64,000 nt of DNA, taken from an uncultured Caulobacterales bacterium. Its GTDB lineage: Bacteria > Pseudomonadota > Alphaproteobacteria > Caulobacterales > Maricaulaceae. This document shows, in pieces, positions 8,276 to 18,350 of the stretch. Within the stretch, counting starts at the first letter, position 1. Each line of letters opens with the position of its first letter. The stretch is from NCBI GenBank assembly GCA_947503715.1, contig CANNER010000003.1, positions 1 to 64,000 of the forward strand, in the 5' to 3' direction. Below the pieces are notes generated by a model. The model did no database searches, had not been told where the DNA came from, and saw only the letters and a list, made by a program, of their open reading frames with translations. The translations under genes and the position numbers were made by a program.

Positions 8276-10503
8276 CACTTTTCTCCCCTTTCACCGGGCG
8301 CGTAACGTTCAACGGCCCGTGCTTCTACATCTGCCCGATAATACGGTATCTCTTTGAACCGTCCGGCTATGTAATCCTCGACCTGATCGGTAAAATGCGG
8401 AGAGTCGGGGTCGCCGCTCTGCCCGCCCGCGAGTAAAGTCTTAGCCTTAACCTCATCACCAAATTCAACGACGGCGACAAAACTATTCCCGCGATAGCCA
8501 TAGAGTTTTTTCGAGCCATTGGCTTGCCGCGCGCCATAAGCGGCCAGCGCGCCCCATCGACCGGATGCCATGCCGACGGGAAAGCTCGGCGCAGCGTCAT
8601 CATGCGGTTGATCAATATCGCCGGTGAGACGTTGGAAACGGTTAATCTCGCCCCAAGGCGTGTTCCAATCACCATAGTCCGCCGTCATCTTTTCCAGCGC
8701 CGAGGCAAAAAGTGCTAATTGCTCTGCCCCCTCGGCCTCTGTCGCGATATGGGTCAGCAATTCCATCCGGCTCATACGGTCTCTCGGACGGTCAGCATTT
8801 TGCAGGATTTCCATGCCGTAAAAATGCGCCAGAGCCATCGCAACAGACTCGGCGGATGAGGTGTAATCCCATGATTTCAACACCGCAATAGGCTCTGCCA
8901 ATGACGGGTCTCGGTTTGACGATTCATAGACGTCGACCAAACTCGGAATAATAATCTCAAAGGCCGGAAGGGCGGGATTATAGGCCAGTTCAATCAGGCT
9001 CTCCATCGTCATGTCTTCCGCATTTTCCAGCAGACGCACGGCGTGAATACCACGGAAATTCTCCTTATCCGGGGCCATATAGGCGGGATAATTCTCACGC
9101 TTTGGACTACCCTCGCCCGCCGCCGTGAAGGGCGTGGAATTGGCGTTTTGTATCCATCCCGTCGCAGGGTTTGTAATCGTGATCGCCTCCTCCACCGTGT
9201 GGACACCATTCCAATCCGTGCGCGAATCACTGCCGTCAACGGGACGGGAATAGTCGAATTGCGGATCGCGTTTCGGGACGAAATTGCCGTGATAATAGGC
9301 GATGGTGCCATCGGCATCCGCATAGACTGTATTATTTGACGAGTTCGTCCGGATATCCATCATCTCGCGGAACTCGGCATGGTTCTTTGTTTTCGTCCGA
9401 ATAAAGCTCTGCTGCAGCGCATTGACGGGATCCCAATTGATCTTTGTCACCGTCCAGCGGCCGTCGCTATGCGTGTGGGTGATGGGGCCATGATGGGTGT
9501 GATAAGTCGGGAAAGTCCGCTCTGAAAAATCGTCGCCATCCTTATATCGCAGGGTCACAGATCCTGTTTCGACATCACGGATTTCATCGCCGTAGAGATA
9601 CTTCAATTCACCATCGCGATCTCTGTAAATTTCTTCTACAAACTCATCGATAAAATCGACATAGGTGGAGGTGTGCATCCAGCCATTATGTTCGGAAAAC
9701 CCCTGATAAACAAAGAATTGACCCCAGGTGACCGCGCCGTAAGCATTCAATCCCTCCTCGCTCACAACATGGACTTCTGGACGAAAATAAAAGCTCGTAT
9801 GTGGATTGATAAGGAGCATCGCATCGCCGCTGCGTGTCAAATCACCAGACAGGGCAATACCGTTTGAGCCCCCAGGTTCGCTACTATCAAATATCTCAGT
9901 TTCAGTCCCTGTTTCGGGACCATTTTGCATCAAACTACGCTCCTGAATAATCTCATCCAAAGACCTCAATCCGGGCGGCGTTCCACCATAAAACTTGCGA
10001 ATGCCGTCCAGTGGAATTTGCTCAATATCTCCGCCAATCGACCCTTCGGAAAAGAACATCGGCATCCACGGCTCGAACCGCGTCAGCAGTTCCGGTGTGA
10101 CATCGGGATGGTCTGCGAGATAGTCGTTCAACCCTGCCGCCCAAGCGTCGCAGAGCGCTTTCAACTGTTCCGGCGCACCTGCATAGGCGGCCTTCGCCTC
10201 ATCCATCGTCATATAGAGCCGCGCGCGCAAATCAGAGTACAGCGCCTCCTCGCCTTTCACTTCCGCCAGGCGCCCCGTCGCCCAGACATAATTGCGCTCA
10301 ATGCGGGGGAAATCATCCTCCGCCTGAGCATAGATCATGCCGTAAACGGCGTCAGCATCGGTTTGGCCGTAGATGTGCGGGACACCGTAATCATCGCGCA
10401 GAATTTCGACGGTATATGAAGTCTCATTCGGGCTTGTCGGGCTATCACAGGCGAGCAGAACAAGACTCGAAACGGAAAGGGCAATACATCTAAAAAAATT
10501 CAT
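8275..10503 (-). CDS. Penicillin acylase family lipoprotein (Ntn-hydrolase)
   Basis: Member of the penicillin/cephalosporin/acyl-homoserine-lactone acylase family, which cleaves amide-linked acyl groups after autocatalytic cutting of the precursor. The 742-residue product has a lipobox LVLLAC (Cys19), the alpha-chain motif RDDYGVPHIYG (36-46), then the maturation site GGSNGIALSG in which Ser213 would become the nucleophile of the beta chain. Downstream NSSNNTVYADADGTIAYYHG and NANSTPF match the beta-chain oxyanion and substrate region. AGGAG precedes the ATG by seven bases. Substrate cannot be told from sequence; a lipid-anchored form is less usual than the soluble periplasmic enzymes. Confidence 0.88.
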   Translation of the reverse strand: MNFFRCIALSVSSLVLLACDSPTSPNETSYTVEILRDDYGVPHIYGQTDADAVYGMIYAQAEDDFPRIERNYVWATGRLAEVKGEEALYSDLRARLYMTMDEAKAAYAGAPEQLKALCDAWAAGLNDYLADHPDVTPELLTRFEPWMPMFFSEGSIGGDIEQIPLDGIRKFYGGTPPGLRSLDEIIQERSLMQNGPETGTETEIFDSSEPGGSNGIALSGDLTRSGDAMLLINPHTSFYFRPEVHVVSEEGLNAYGAVTWGQFFVYQGFSEHNGWMHTSTYVDFIDEFVEEIYRDRDGELKYLYGDEIRDVETGSVTLRYKDGDDFSERTFPTYHTHHGPITHTHSDGRWTVTKINWDPVNALQQSFIRTKTKNHAEFREMMDIRTNSSNNTVYADADGTIAYYHGNFVPKRDPQFDYSRPVDGSDSRTDWNGVHTVEEAITITNPATGWIQNANSTPFTAAGEGSPKRENYPAYMAPDKENFRGIHAVRLLENAEDMTMESLIELAYNPALPAFEIIIPSLVDVYESSNRDPSLAEPIAVLKSWDYTSSAESVAMALAHFYGMEILQNADRPRDRMSRMELLTHIATEAEGAEQLALFASALEKMTADYGDWNTPWGEINRFQRLTGDIDQPHDDAAPSFPVGMASGRWGALAAYGARQANGSKKLYGYRGNSFVAVVEFGDEVKAKTLLAGGQSGDPDSPHFTDQVEDYIAGRFKEIPYYRADVEARAVERYAPGERGEK

Positions 10504-10545
10504 GAACAGACTCCTGCACTTTACATATCAAGTTAACCCCCGAAT

Positions 10546-10576
10546 GCAAAAGCCCCGACCGATTGGCCGGGGCTTT
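10546..10576 (-). terminator. Intrinsic terminator of the YadA-like gene
   Basis: On the minus strand AAAGCCCCGGCC and GGTCGGGGCTTTT pair around a short AAT loop and are followed by TTTTGCATT. The hairpin starts about 25 nt after the stop codon at 10600. Confidence 0.85.
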
Positions 10577-10599
10577 CCAGATTATATCAGTCAGTTCGA

Positions 10600-12414
10600 T
10601 TACCAGCTGGCATTAAAACCAGCACGTCCACCAAACTCGCTATTTTCGAAACCAGTCGTGACACCACCGTTAAACTGGACGTTGTCACTGATACGATAAG
10701 CAACAGACCCGGCGATCGCGCCTTCGCTGTCATAGATGCCAAGCCCCCCTGACACTGCAAACGTATGACCCATAGGTACATAGGCCGTGTCCAGAGCGAT
10801 CGCGGCAGCAATGCCGCTTGTGTTTTTCTTGATTGCATCAGCATTCACGCCAATCGCACCTGTATTTGCCAAAATAGCGTTTGTATTCGACAAAATTGCG
10901 TCACGGTTCAGACCGATTGCGGCACTGTTCAATCCAATTGCTGCTTGGTTCTGGGAAATAAGTCCCGTATTTGCACCGAGTGCATTTGAGAGGGAGTAAT
11001 CGGTTGACAGATTACCTTGGCGATCAGTTGTAACGACACCAATCTCACCGCTTTGCGATGCAGAGGATTGCTCGGAATTCAACCCGGACAAACGGTAAGT
11101 TGCGGACTCGCCGCCAATGGCAACCTGACCGTCTTCGGTCGCGACGACACCGTCACCAATGGCAATTGAACCCTCGCCGCTGGCAGAAGATTGATTACCA
11201 AGTGCGATTGAACCCGCACCGGACGCATCTGCAGCTTCACCGACAGCCAAAGAACGCACGCCGGAAGCGTTCGCAAGATGACCAAAAGCCTGCGCCCGCT
11301 CCGCCAGTGCGCGTGAACGCCAACCGACGGCTGTGGACCCTGCGTCGCGGGCACGACTTTGTCCACCAATTGAGGTCGTAGATGTACCTTCAGCAGCGGC
11401 AAGGGACCCGATAGCAACCGCATCAGTACCGTTTGCGCGGGCAAGGCTGCCTAACGAAGCTCCTCTTTCGCCAGCAGCCTCGGAATTTGCGCCAATGGAC
11501 GTTGAAGCAAACCCTGAAGCATCCGAGTTATGTCCGAAAGCTGAAGACTGATTTCCGGAAGCATTGGCATTATTGCCAAATGCAGACGAAACAGCGCCAG
11601 AAGCATTAGACTCGTTACCAACTGCCGTAGAATTTGTACCTGAGGATTGCGCGGCTTCGCCGACTGCAAGTGAACGTACACCAGTCGCATTGGCCAAGTG
11701 ACCAAACGCCTGTGCGCGCTCCGCACTTGCATTTGAACGCCAACCAATGGCGGACGCACCAGGACCTTCTGCGTTGGCCTCACCGCCGACGACAGTTGTA
11801 GAATTACCATTTGCAACAGCCTGTGTACCAATGGCGATAGCGTCAACACCGGATGCCGTTGACTGGTTACCCTGTGCAATTGACTCCTGTCCTTCTGCAA
11901 CAGCTTCTTCGCCGACAGCTAATGAACGAACGCCTTCTGCTCTCGCAAGATGACCAAAAGCCTGTGCCCGCTCCGCCAATGCGCGTGAACGCCAACCTAC
12001 GGCTGTTGTTCCGGCTCCATTGGCCCGGCTCTGGCCACCTACGGACGTTGTGGATGCCCCCTCAGCACTCGCTAATGATCCAATTGCTGTGGCATCAACG
12101 CCGTTTGCCCGGGCAATACTGCCGACAGCTGTGGCACGGCTATCCGTAGCTTCCGAGTTTGCACCGATAGACGTCGAAGCAAATCCTGACGCTTCAGAAC
12201 TGTGACCGTAGGCAGAGGCCTGGTTGGACGTCGCTTCGGCATCGTTACCAACAGCCGTTGCAACAGCGGCCGGTGCCGACGAGTTGTTACCGATTGCTAT
12301 TGAATCAGGTCCTGCCATCCCGACCTGCGCAAAGGCCGAATTTACAGTAAAACCTGTCACAGCAAATGTCACAGCTGATGTGAAAAGAAGTTTTTTAAAT
12401 GATGATTGAGTCAA
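10600..12414 (-). CDS. YadA-like trimeric autotransporter adhesin
   Basis: Predicted surface adhesin that trimerises and exports itself through a C-terminal barrel. From a TTG start at 12414 (GGGAG seven bases upstream) the 604-residue product has a signal peptide ending NSAFAQ, then a long head of 14-residue YadA/Hep_Hag repeats (patterns such as AIGSLASAEG and AVGWRSRA). A short neck and coiled-coil stalk follow with repeated AIGLN/AILSNT heptads, then a roughly 70-residue YadA anchor ending in Trp (AGFNASW). A block of about 112 residues of the head occurs twice, with a partial third copy. No ATG is available at the signal peptide; the first in-frame ATG codons lie beyond it. Gene stands alone with its own terminator. 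Confidence 0.9.
   Translation of the reverse strand: MTQSSFKKLLFTSAVTFAVTGFTVNSAFAQVGMAGPDSIAIGNNSSAPAAVATAVGNDAEATSNQASAYGHSSEASGFASTSIGANSEATDSRATAVGSIARANGVDATAIGSLASAEGASTTSVGGQSRANGAGTTAVGWRSRALAERAQAFGHLARAEGVRSLAVGEEAVAEGQESIAQGNQSTASGVDAIAIGTQAVANGNSTTVVGGEANAEGPGASAIGWRSNASAERAQAFGHLANATGVRSLAVGEAAQSSGTNSTAVGNESNASGAVSSAFGNNANASGNQSSAFGHNSDASGFASTSIGANSEAAGERGASLGSLARANGTDAVAIGSLAAAEGTSTTSIGGQSRARDAGSTAVGWRSRALAERAQAFGHLANASGVRSLAVGEAADASGAGSIALGNQSSASGEGSIAIGDGVVATEDGQVAIGGESATYRLSGLNSEQSSASQSGEIGVVTTDRQGNLSTDYSLSNALGANTGLISQNQAAIGLNSAAIGLNRDAILSNTNAILANTGAIGVNADAIKKNTSGIAAAIALDTAYVPMGHTFAVSGGLGIYDSEGAIAGSVAYRISDNVQFNGGVTTGFENSEFGGRAGFNASW
11219..11552 (-). repeat. Long internal repeat of the adhesin head, copy B
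   Basis: Encodes a head segment from NQSSAFGHNSDASG to GEAADASG. It matches the segment encoded at 11891-12227 nearly residue for residue, including FASTSIGANSEA, LARANG, GGQSRA and GWRSRALAERAQAFGHLA. A partial third copy covers about 11637-11810. The pattern indicates segmental duplication within the gene. Confidence 0.85.
11891..12227 (-). repeat. Long internal repeat of the adhesin head, copy A
   Basis: Encodes NQASAYGHSSEASG to GEEAVAEG, the other full copy of the roughly 112-residue unit at 11219-11552. Recombination between the copies would shorten or lengthen the head by about 110 residues or a multiple. Confidence 0.85.
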
Positions 12415-12566
12415 GTTTGATCTCCCAAAAATAGTTGTTAGGGACAACAAAACTACACGCAAAATCACACACAGCCACAAATCCCAGTTTAGGGAACCAC
12501 ACCTATTAATAGAAAAGCAAGGAAAAACTCAATAATTTCTTTATTTTAGACGAATATCTTAAAATT

Positions 12567-12584
12567 TTTTAACCGGGGTTAAAA
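12567..12584. other. Palindrome TTTTAACC-GG-GGTTAAAA in an AT-rich gap
   Basis: Perfect 8-bp arms separated by two bases lie in the 225-bp AT-rich gap between the gyrA stop and the adhesin start. It could be a weak gyrA terminator (the minus strand continues into an A/T-rich run) or an operator for the adhesin promoter. No further signal separates these. Confidence 0.4.
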
Positions 12585-12639
12585 GATTTGATTGAAACTT
12601 AAATTTACTGATAGAGACCTCGACAAACAAATCCCAAAA

Positions 12640-15402
12640 TTAAATGTCAATTTCACTTTCGGACCTGAAATCGTCTTCACCTTCCGTCTCTTCAATCCGC
12701 TCGACAGACACGACGCGCTCCTCATCCTTGACGCGGATGACGGTGACGCCGCGCGCACTGCGAGAGACGATGGAGATGTTGCGGACGGGGCATCGGATGA
12801 GCTGACCGCCATCGGTGACGATCATGAGCTGGTTGTCTTCCTCGATGCTCATCGAACGGACGAGTTTGGCGTCGTCTGATTTTTTGCCACGGTCCAGATT
12901 TTGCGCGGTCACGCCCTGCCCGCCGCGATTCATGCAGCGATAATCATAAGACGAACTACGCTTGCCCAGACCATCATCGGCAAGGGTCAGGACGAATTGT
13001 TCATTGGCCTGCAGGAATTCGAGGCGTGCATCATCAAGCGAGGTTTGGACTTCGAGATCATCCGCCTCGTCATCTGTCTCATCCCCCAGCGCGCGGCGCG
13101 TCGCATTGGCATGTTTCATGTAGGCGCGGGCTTCATCAGTTTCGATATCAACGTGACGCAGAATGGCCATGGAGATGACTTCATCGCCATCTGCGAGTTT
13201 AATACCGCGCACGCCCGACGATGTCCGACCGACAAAGCGACGAATATCCGTCGTGCGGAAGCGAATGGATTTACCATTGGCCGTCGTCAGCATGGCATCA
13301 TCATCTTCGGAACAAATACGGACATCGACAATGCCATCACCCTCATCCGGCTTCATCGCAATCTTGCCGTTACGGTTGACGCGGGTGAAATCAGACAGGC
13401 TGTTCCGCCGCACACCGCCGGAGCGGGAGGCGAAGAGGATATCCATATCCGCCCAGTCTTCCTCATTCTCGGGCAGCGCCATGATCGAATTGATCTTTTC
13501 GTCTTGGCTGAGTGGCAGCAGATTAACGAGCGCTTTACCGCGTGTATTCGGCCCACCAGGTGGGAGTTTCCAAACCTTGAGTTTATACGCCATGCCTGTC
13601 GAGGAGAAGAACAAAACCGGCGTGTGAGTTGTCGCAACGAAGACGGTTGTAACGTAATCCTCATCCTTCATGGACATGCCGGAGCGGCCTTTACCGCCTC
13701 GGCGTTGCGCACGATAAGTGTCAAGTGGCGTCCGTTTGACATACCCAGCCGCGGTGACTGTGACGACCATATCTTCGACGGCGATGAGGTCTTCATCTTC
13801 GAAGTCGAGCCCACCCGCGACGAATTCAGAGCGACGCGGCGTTGCATACTTCTCTTTGATTTCAGAGAGTTCTTCCGAGATGATCGCCTGAACGCGGGCG
13901 CGGCTGCGCAGGATATCGAGCAGGTCGGTGATGGTCGCGGCGAGCTTCTCGGCTTCTTCTGTAATTTCGTCCATACCGAGTGCGGTAAGCTTGACGAGGC
14001 GCAGATCGAGAATGGCTTTTGCCTGTTCTTCGGTCAGTTGGATATTGCCATCATCCAGCAATTTGGAGCGTGGGTCGGCGATCAATTTGATCAGCGCCCC
14101 CATACCTTTGGCGGGCCATGTCCGCGCGAGGAGGTTTTCCCGCGCATCTTTTGGATTGGCGGAGGACCGGATGATCCGAATAATTTCGTCAATATTCGCA
14201 ACAGCCGTGGCGAGGCCCACAAGGATGTGGGCGCGGTCGCGGGCTTTGGCGAGGTCGAACTTCGTCCGCCGCGCAATAACGTCCTCACGGAAGCTTAGAA
14301 ACGCTTCCAGCATATCGCGGACATTCATCTGTTCCGGCTTACCACCATTCAGGGCGAGCATGTTGGAGCTGAAATTCTGCTGCATCGGTGTGTAGCGGAA
14401 GAGTTGGTTCAGCACGACTTCCGGTACGGCGTCGCGCTTGAGCTCGACGACGAGGCGCATGCCGACACGGTCAGATTCATCGCGGACACCGGAGACGCCT
14501 TCGATCTTCTTATCATTGACCAAGGCCACGATCTTTTTTTGCAGGTTCGCCTTATTGACCTGATAAGGCAATTCCGTCGCGACAATCGCGAAACGGTCCT
14601 TCCGGATTTCCTCAATCGCGGTAACCGCGCGAACCGTGACAGAGCCTCGGCCCGTTAAGACGCCCTGTTTTGCACCCGACCGACCCATGATCTGACCACC
14701 CGTTGGGAAATCGGGTCCGGGAATAATCTCCAATAATTCATCATCAGAGAGCTGGCCATTTTCCATCAGAGCCAGTGTCGCCTCAATCACCTCGCCCAAA
14801 TTATGCGGCGCAATGTTTGTCGCCATACCCACAGCAATACCGCCCGCGCCATTGACGAGGATGTTCGGAAACCTTGCAGGCAAAACGACAGGTTCTTGCT
14901 CGGATGAATCGTAATTATCCTGAAAATTGACCGTATTCTTCTCAATATCCGCAAGCAGAGACGCCGCAGGGCGGTCCATCCGGACTTCTGTATATCGCAT
15001 CGCGGCGGGCGGATCTCCGTCCACCGAGCCAAAGTTCCCCTGCCCATCCAGCAATGGCAGACGCATGGAGAAATCCTGCGCCATGCGGACCAGCGCGTCA
15101 TAGACGGCCGTATCGCCATGCGGATGGTATTTACCTATCACATCACCCACAACCCGCGCGGATTTACGGTAGGCTTTCTCCCGCGTAAATCCGTTCTCAT
15201 GCATCGAATAGAGAATGCGACGATGCACGGGTTTCAACCCGTCACGCACGTCCGGAATAGCGCGACTGACAATCACACTCATCGCGTAATCGAGATAGGA
15301 GCGTTTCATCTCCTCCTCGATCGTGATCGGCGTCACCCCGTCTTCCAGAGGCGGATTAAGGCCTCGATTTTCGTCTTCGGGGATGTCGGTTTCGTCGACC
15401 AT
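12640..15402 (-). CDS. gyrA: DNA gyrase subunit A
   Basis: Breakage-reunion subunit of DNA gyrase, which introduces negative supercoils. The 920-residue protein has the winged-helix active site with catalytic Tyr137 (AAMRYTEVR). The quinolone-resistance segment [17 protein letters not shown] is at 93-109; Thr98 stands at E. coli Ser83 and Asp102 at Asp87. A coiled-coil tower follows, then the C-terminal beta-pinwheel with the GyrA box QRRGGKG that marks gyrase rather than topoisomerase IV. The end is acidic. Monocistronic; diverges from sodC. Confidence 0.98.
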   Translation of the reverse strand: MVDETDIPEDENRGLNPPLEDGVTPITIEEEMKRSYLDYAMSVIVSRAIPDVRDGLKPVHRRILYSMHENGFTREKAYRKSARVVGDVIGKYHPHGDTAVYDALVRMAQDFSMRLPLLDGQGNFGSVDGDPPAAMRYTEVRMDRPAASLLADIEKNTVNFQDNYDSSEQEPVVLPARFPNILVNGAGGIAVGMATNIAPHNLGEVIEATLALMENGQLSDDELLEIIPGPDFPTGGQIMGRSGAKQGVLTGRGSVTVRAVTAIEEIRKDRFAIVATELPYQVNKANLQKKIVALVNDKKIEGVSGVRDESDRVGMRLVVELKRDAVPEVVLNQLFRYTPMQQNFSSNMLALNGGKPEQMNVRDMLEAFLSFREDVIARRTKFDLAKARDRAHILVGLATAVANIDEIIRIIRSSANPKDARENLLARTWPAKGMGALIKLIADPRSKLLDDGNIQLTEEQAKAILDLRLVKLTALGMDEITEEAEKLAATITDLLDILRSRARVQAIISEELSEIKEKYATPRRSEFVAGGLDFEDEDLIAVEDMVVTVTAAGYVKRTPLDTYRAQRRGGKGRSGMSMKDEDYVTTVFVATTHTPVLFFSSTGMAYKLKVWKLPPGGPNTRGKALVNLLPLSQDEKINSIMALPENEEDWADMDILFASRSGGVRRNSLSDFTRVNRNGKIAMKPDEGDGIVDVRICSEDDDAMLTTANGKSIRFRTTDIRRFVGRTSSGVRGIKLADGDEVISMAILRHVDIETDEARAYMKHANATRRALGDETDDEADDLEVQTSLDDARLEFLQANEQFVLTLADDGLGKRSSSYDYRCMNRGGQGVTAQNLDRGKKSDDAKLVRSMSIEEDNQLMIVTDGGQLIRCPVRNISIVSRSARGVTVIRVKDEERVVSVERIEETEGEDDFRSESEIDI

Positions 15403-15498
15403 TCAGCACTCGATTCGGCAGGGTTGAATTATTTCGTGGAACCTAGCACCTTGCCGTCACGTATTCAAACCAGACGCCCAATTTTATAGAGAGACTCC

Positions 15499-16035
15499 AT
15501 GTCAAAATTATCAATGATTTCAATGCTCGCCACAGTTTCACTCGTCCTCGCGGCCTGCGGCGGAGCAGATGCACCCGAAGAGACGATGACAGTCGACATC
15601 ATGAACACGGCAGGCGCGAAAATCGGCACGTTGAAGATCGAAGATGACGGCGCGGAGGGTGTGGAACTCGATATTCAAGTCACAGGCTTGGAGCCTGGCA
15701 TTTCCGCTATGCATATTCACGAAACGGGGAAATGTATCGCACCGGATTACACGAGCGCAGGCGGGCACTTCAATCCTGGCCAGGTCGCCCATGGTCAGGT
15801 CGCGGACGGCCCACATGCAGGCGATATGATGAATATCGAAATCGACCAAGACGGAACCGGGTCGTTCGAAATAGAGAATGAGAAAGTCTCCCTGCGCGGC
15901 ACAAACGGCCTCCCCGCCCTGATGGACGCGGACGGCTCCGCCCTCATCATCCATGCGAAAGCCGATGATTATGAAAGCCAGCCGAGTGGCGCCGCAGGGC
16001 CAAGAGTCGCCTGTGCGGTCATTCCGGCTGGTTGA
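15499..16035 (+). CDS. sodC: Cu/Zn superoxide dismutase, lipoprotein type
   Basis: Converts superoxide to oxygen and hydrogen peroxide in the envelope. The 178-residue product has a signal peptide with lipobox LVLAAC (Cys20). Copper ligands are seen in MHIHETGKC and in IIHAKADDY. The zinc loop GGHFNPGQVAHGQVADGPHAGD carries the bridging His, two further His and the Asp. The two disulfide cysteines (GKC and ACAVI) and the conserved Arg (GPRVAC) are present. All metal ligands are intact, so activity is likely. Divergent from gyrA and convergent with the DUF2330 gene. Confidence 0.95.
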   Translation: MSKLSMISMLATVSLVLAACGGADAPEETMTVDIMNTAGAKIGTLKIEDDGAEGVELDIQVTGLEPGISAMHIHETGKCIAPDYTSAGGHFNPGQVAHGQVADGPHAGDMMNIEIDQDGTGSFEIENEKVSLRGTNGLPALMDADGSALIIHAKADDYESQPSGAAGPRVACAVIPAG

Positions 16036-16069
16036 CGCAAGCATTTGATTGTCAATCTAATGCAAAGGA

Positions 16070-16092
16070 ACCGAAGGGCTTTGCCCTTCGGT
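16070..16092. terminator. Hairpin between convergent sodC and DUF2330 genes
   Basis: ACCGAAGGGC and GCCCTTCGGT form a perfect 10-bp stem with a TTT loop, located between two converging stop codons. No clear T run follows on either strand, though the minus side continues TCCTTT. Position suggests a bidirectional terminator; the weak T tract makes this tentative. Confidence 0.5.
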
Positions 16093-16136
16093 GCTATCTA
16101 CAACCGGCTCAGAGGGTTAATTTGATACACTAGGAA

Positions 16137-17510
16137 TTACTCGTCGTCCCAAATACTCTTCCACCATGTCGGTCCGCGATCTTCTTTATCATCGCGAATT
16201 TCGAATTTGGTCCCGACTCCCGCGTCCTCAATATCTTTCCAGATATCTTTCCGATCCCATCCGGTCAGATTGGCGAGGACCTTCACTTCTTCGTCTTTCC
16301 GCTTATTAACCGCGACCTTGTAGTCTTTCGCGGCCTCGCATTTCATCTCGCCCTCATAAGCGTGGCGGAGGACGTAGCGGCCTTGGAAGTTCTGACGGTT
16401 GCCGGTCGTTTTAAATTTCAGGTCCTCGGGGAAACTCTTCGCATCATAGCGCACATGTAAACGGGTCACGAAAACATCCCGCGCGAGCGATTTCCCGCCG
16501 CGACGGGGCGATTGATTGCTGGCCTGCCAGAACACGCCCAGTTCCTGTAACTCTTCAGGCGAGAGCGGGTCTGCGGCGCAGGGGTCGCACCAATTCATGT
16601 CCCACGCATATTCCATGAATACGCCGTGCCCGCCCTCACGTTTGGCGGCGGTTTTATACATGCTCTTATAGAAGTCGGGAAATTCATCCTTGATATAGAC
16701 GGGCAGTTCTTGCCCAGTTGGGATTTTCTGGGTCCGGTAATTGGTCGTCTCCACCTGACCGTCACGGGTCAGCGCATAGACGAACAAGTCTTGCTCTCCC
16801 CGCGCATTTAACGTGCCGAGACGGATGGGGAGCATGAATTTCGGCGACTCAAACGCCACAGCTATGGGACGGAGATATTCATTTCCGGTCTGGGATTGCT
16901 CCTCCAAATTTACTTTGGCGACGAAGAATTTCATATCCTGTTTGATGTAGGAGCCAAGGATACGCCCGGCCCCGTCCGGCACCTGATAGCCGTTTTCGTC
17001 AAGATAGGTCATCAGCCCATCCGATTGCTCGGCAGAGAGGAGTTGAATGTCATATTCCCCAACGGTGAATTCATCTTCAATCGTCACGCCGAGGGATTTG
17101 GCTCTACTACGCGTACCTGTGGTAACGACCACATCGTTGACGGCACCGCGTTGAAACTCCAATATCAGTCTTTGATCGCAAGGATTATCATCAAAATACT
17201 CAACCAATCTCGGCGCGGTATAGGCATCCAAATGTTTCAGGATTGCCGGATCACTAATATGAACTTGTTCCCGCTTGATCGCGGTCGGCACGGGAATGAC
17301 CATCGCAAATTCGGTCAGGTCACCCTGATAATCATTGGCCATCGTTATGACCGTACGGTCGCCGTCCCGCATCAGCGCGACTTTGGAAGATTGATTGAAC
17401 AGGTCCGTTCCGGCCTTCGCGACATAGAAGCCACAGAAAGCCTGCGCCGATGTCGCGGTCGTCAGGACGCCGAATGCGAGGGCGCTACTCAGCAGGTGTG
17501 AGAGTTTCAT
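16137..17510 (-). CDS. Exported DUF2330 domain protein
   Basis: Secreted protein of the DUF2330 family, whose function is unknown. The 457 residues begin with a signal peptide (cleavage near SAQAF, about residue 24) directly followed by the family's N-terminal motif CGFYVAKAGTDLFNQ and VALMRDGDRTVITMANDYQG. There are further cysteines (DNPCDQR, NWCDPC, MKCEAA) suitable for disulfides or metal. AAAGGAG sits six bases before the ATG. The gene overlaps the end of the upstream RnfD/NqrB-like gene by 26 nt, so the two are a translational unit and are likely to work together. Confidence 0.85.
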   Translation of the reverse strand: MKLSHLLSSALAFGVLTTATSAQAFCGFYVAKAGTDLFNQSSKVALMRDGDRTVITMANDYQGDLTEFAMVIPVPTAIKREQVHISDPAILKHLDAYTAPRLVEYFDDNPCDQRLILEFQRGAVNDVVVTTGTRSRAKSLGVTIEDEFTVGEYDIQLLSAEQSDGLMTYLDENGYQVPDGAGRILGSYIKQDMKFFVAKVNLEEQSQTGNEYLRPIAVAFESPKFMLPIRLGTLNARGEQDLFVYALTRDGQVETTNYRTQKIPTGQELPVYIKDEFPDFYKSMYKTAAKREGGHGVFMEYAWDMNWCDPCAADPLSPEELQELGVFWQASNQSPRRGGKSLARDVFVTRLHVRYDAKSFPEDLKFKTTGNRQNFQGRYVLRHAYEGEMKCEAAKDYKVAVNKRKDEEVKVLANLTGWDRKDIWKDIEDAGVGTKFEIRDDKEDRGPTWWKSIWDDE

Positions 17511-18336
17511 GGGAAGCTCCTTTCAGGGAGAGTGTCGTTGGCCAGTGATAGCGACCAGCTGGGAGATAACGATCAATCAGCGGCACGGTGGGCGCGCAGA
17601 GAATGAGCGCGAGAATAATGCCTGCCGCGTTGAACAAGTGGAATTGAATAATGAAACCCAGCGTCGCGACGAGCGCGGCGAAGAGCACACGCCCCGCCCG
17701 CGAATCCGGCGTCGTCTTCGGGTCGGAAATCATGAAAAACGCAAAGATGAGCAGCGCGCCCGATTGCATTTGATGGATGGGAATCGCGAGAGGGTCGCCG
17801 AGCCAGAGCGCGCGTCCAAGGACGAGCGAGGCGTAGAAAACAAGCAAGGCAATCGACACATCCCAGCGCTTCGCCTTGCCCGTCACAACACCGCCCAGTG
17901 CGAGCAAGAGCAGCGCAAATAAAGTCGCCTGCCCCCACTGCCCCGGTGAAATCCAAGCTGCACCAAAGAGGAGCGAGACAATCACGAGTCCGAAATTGGC
18001 AGGATTGAAGATGTGCTTTCCCTGCCAGCGAATGAGGTATTTTGAGAGGACTGCAATGATACCCGCCGCGATGGAGAGCGTGATTGAGCCGGTGCGGAGC
18101 AGAAGCGTCAGAGAAAAGGCTGAGATTAACGGACTACGCGGATCAAAAGGCCGGCCAATTGCGCGATCTGCGAGCGCCTGTGTGCCCAGCGTCGCGCCGA
18201 CACATCCAACGGCATGCCACCACGGCAAATGAAAAGCAAAATGCGATGCGCCGAGCAGGATGAGCGTACACAAGACGCCAATCTGATAGTGGCGCGGGTC
18301 CGCCCAGAGGAATTTGAGAATACGTGAAGCCGTCAC
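17485..18336 (-). CDS. Orphan RnfD/NqrB-like membrane protein
   Basis: Polytopic inner-membrane protein (about 8-9 hydrophobic segments, 283 aa) of the NqrB/RnfD/RnfE family, whose members are subunits of ion-pumping electron-transport complexes. The family signature is visible as GKHIFNPANFGLV and FAFFMISDPKTTP. In true NqrB/RnfD the motif before this reads SGAT, with the Thr carrying FMN covalently; here it is QSGALL, so that Thr is replaced by Leu. No other rnf or nqr gene is nearby. The second of two in-frame GTG codons (18336) is chosen because AAAGGGG would overlap the first. It overlaps the DUF2330 gene. Confidence 0.8.
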   Translation of the reverse strand: MTASRILKFLWADPRHYQIGVLCTLILLGASHFAFHLPWWHAVGCVGATLGTQALADRAIGRPFDPRSPLISAFSLTLLLRTGSITLSIAAGIIAVLSKYLIRWQGKHIFNPANFGLVIVSLLFGAAWISPGQWGQATLFALLLLALGGVVTGKAKRWDVSIALLVFYASLVLGRALWLGDPLAIPIHQMQSGALLIFAFFMISDPKTTPDSRAGRVLFAALVATLGFIIQFHLFNAAGIILALILCAPTVPLIDRYLPAGRYHWPTTLSLKGASHETLTPAE

Positions 18337-18350
18337 AGCCACCCCTTTGT

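Noticed and set aside
12901-14298. Long open frame antisense to gyrA (465 codons)
   Set aside because: It is a shadow of the gyrA codon pattern, with no domain resemblance and no ribosome-binding site.
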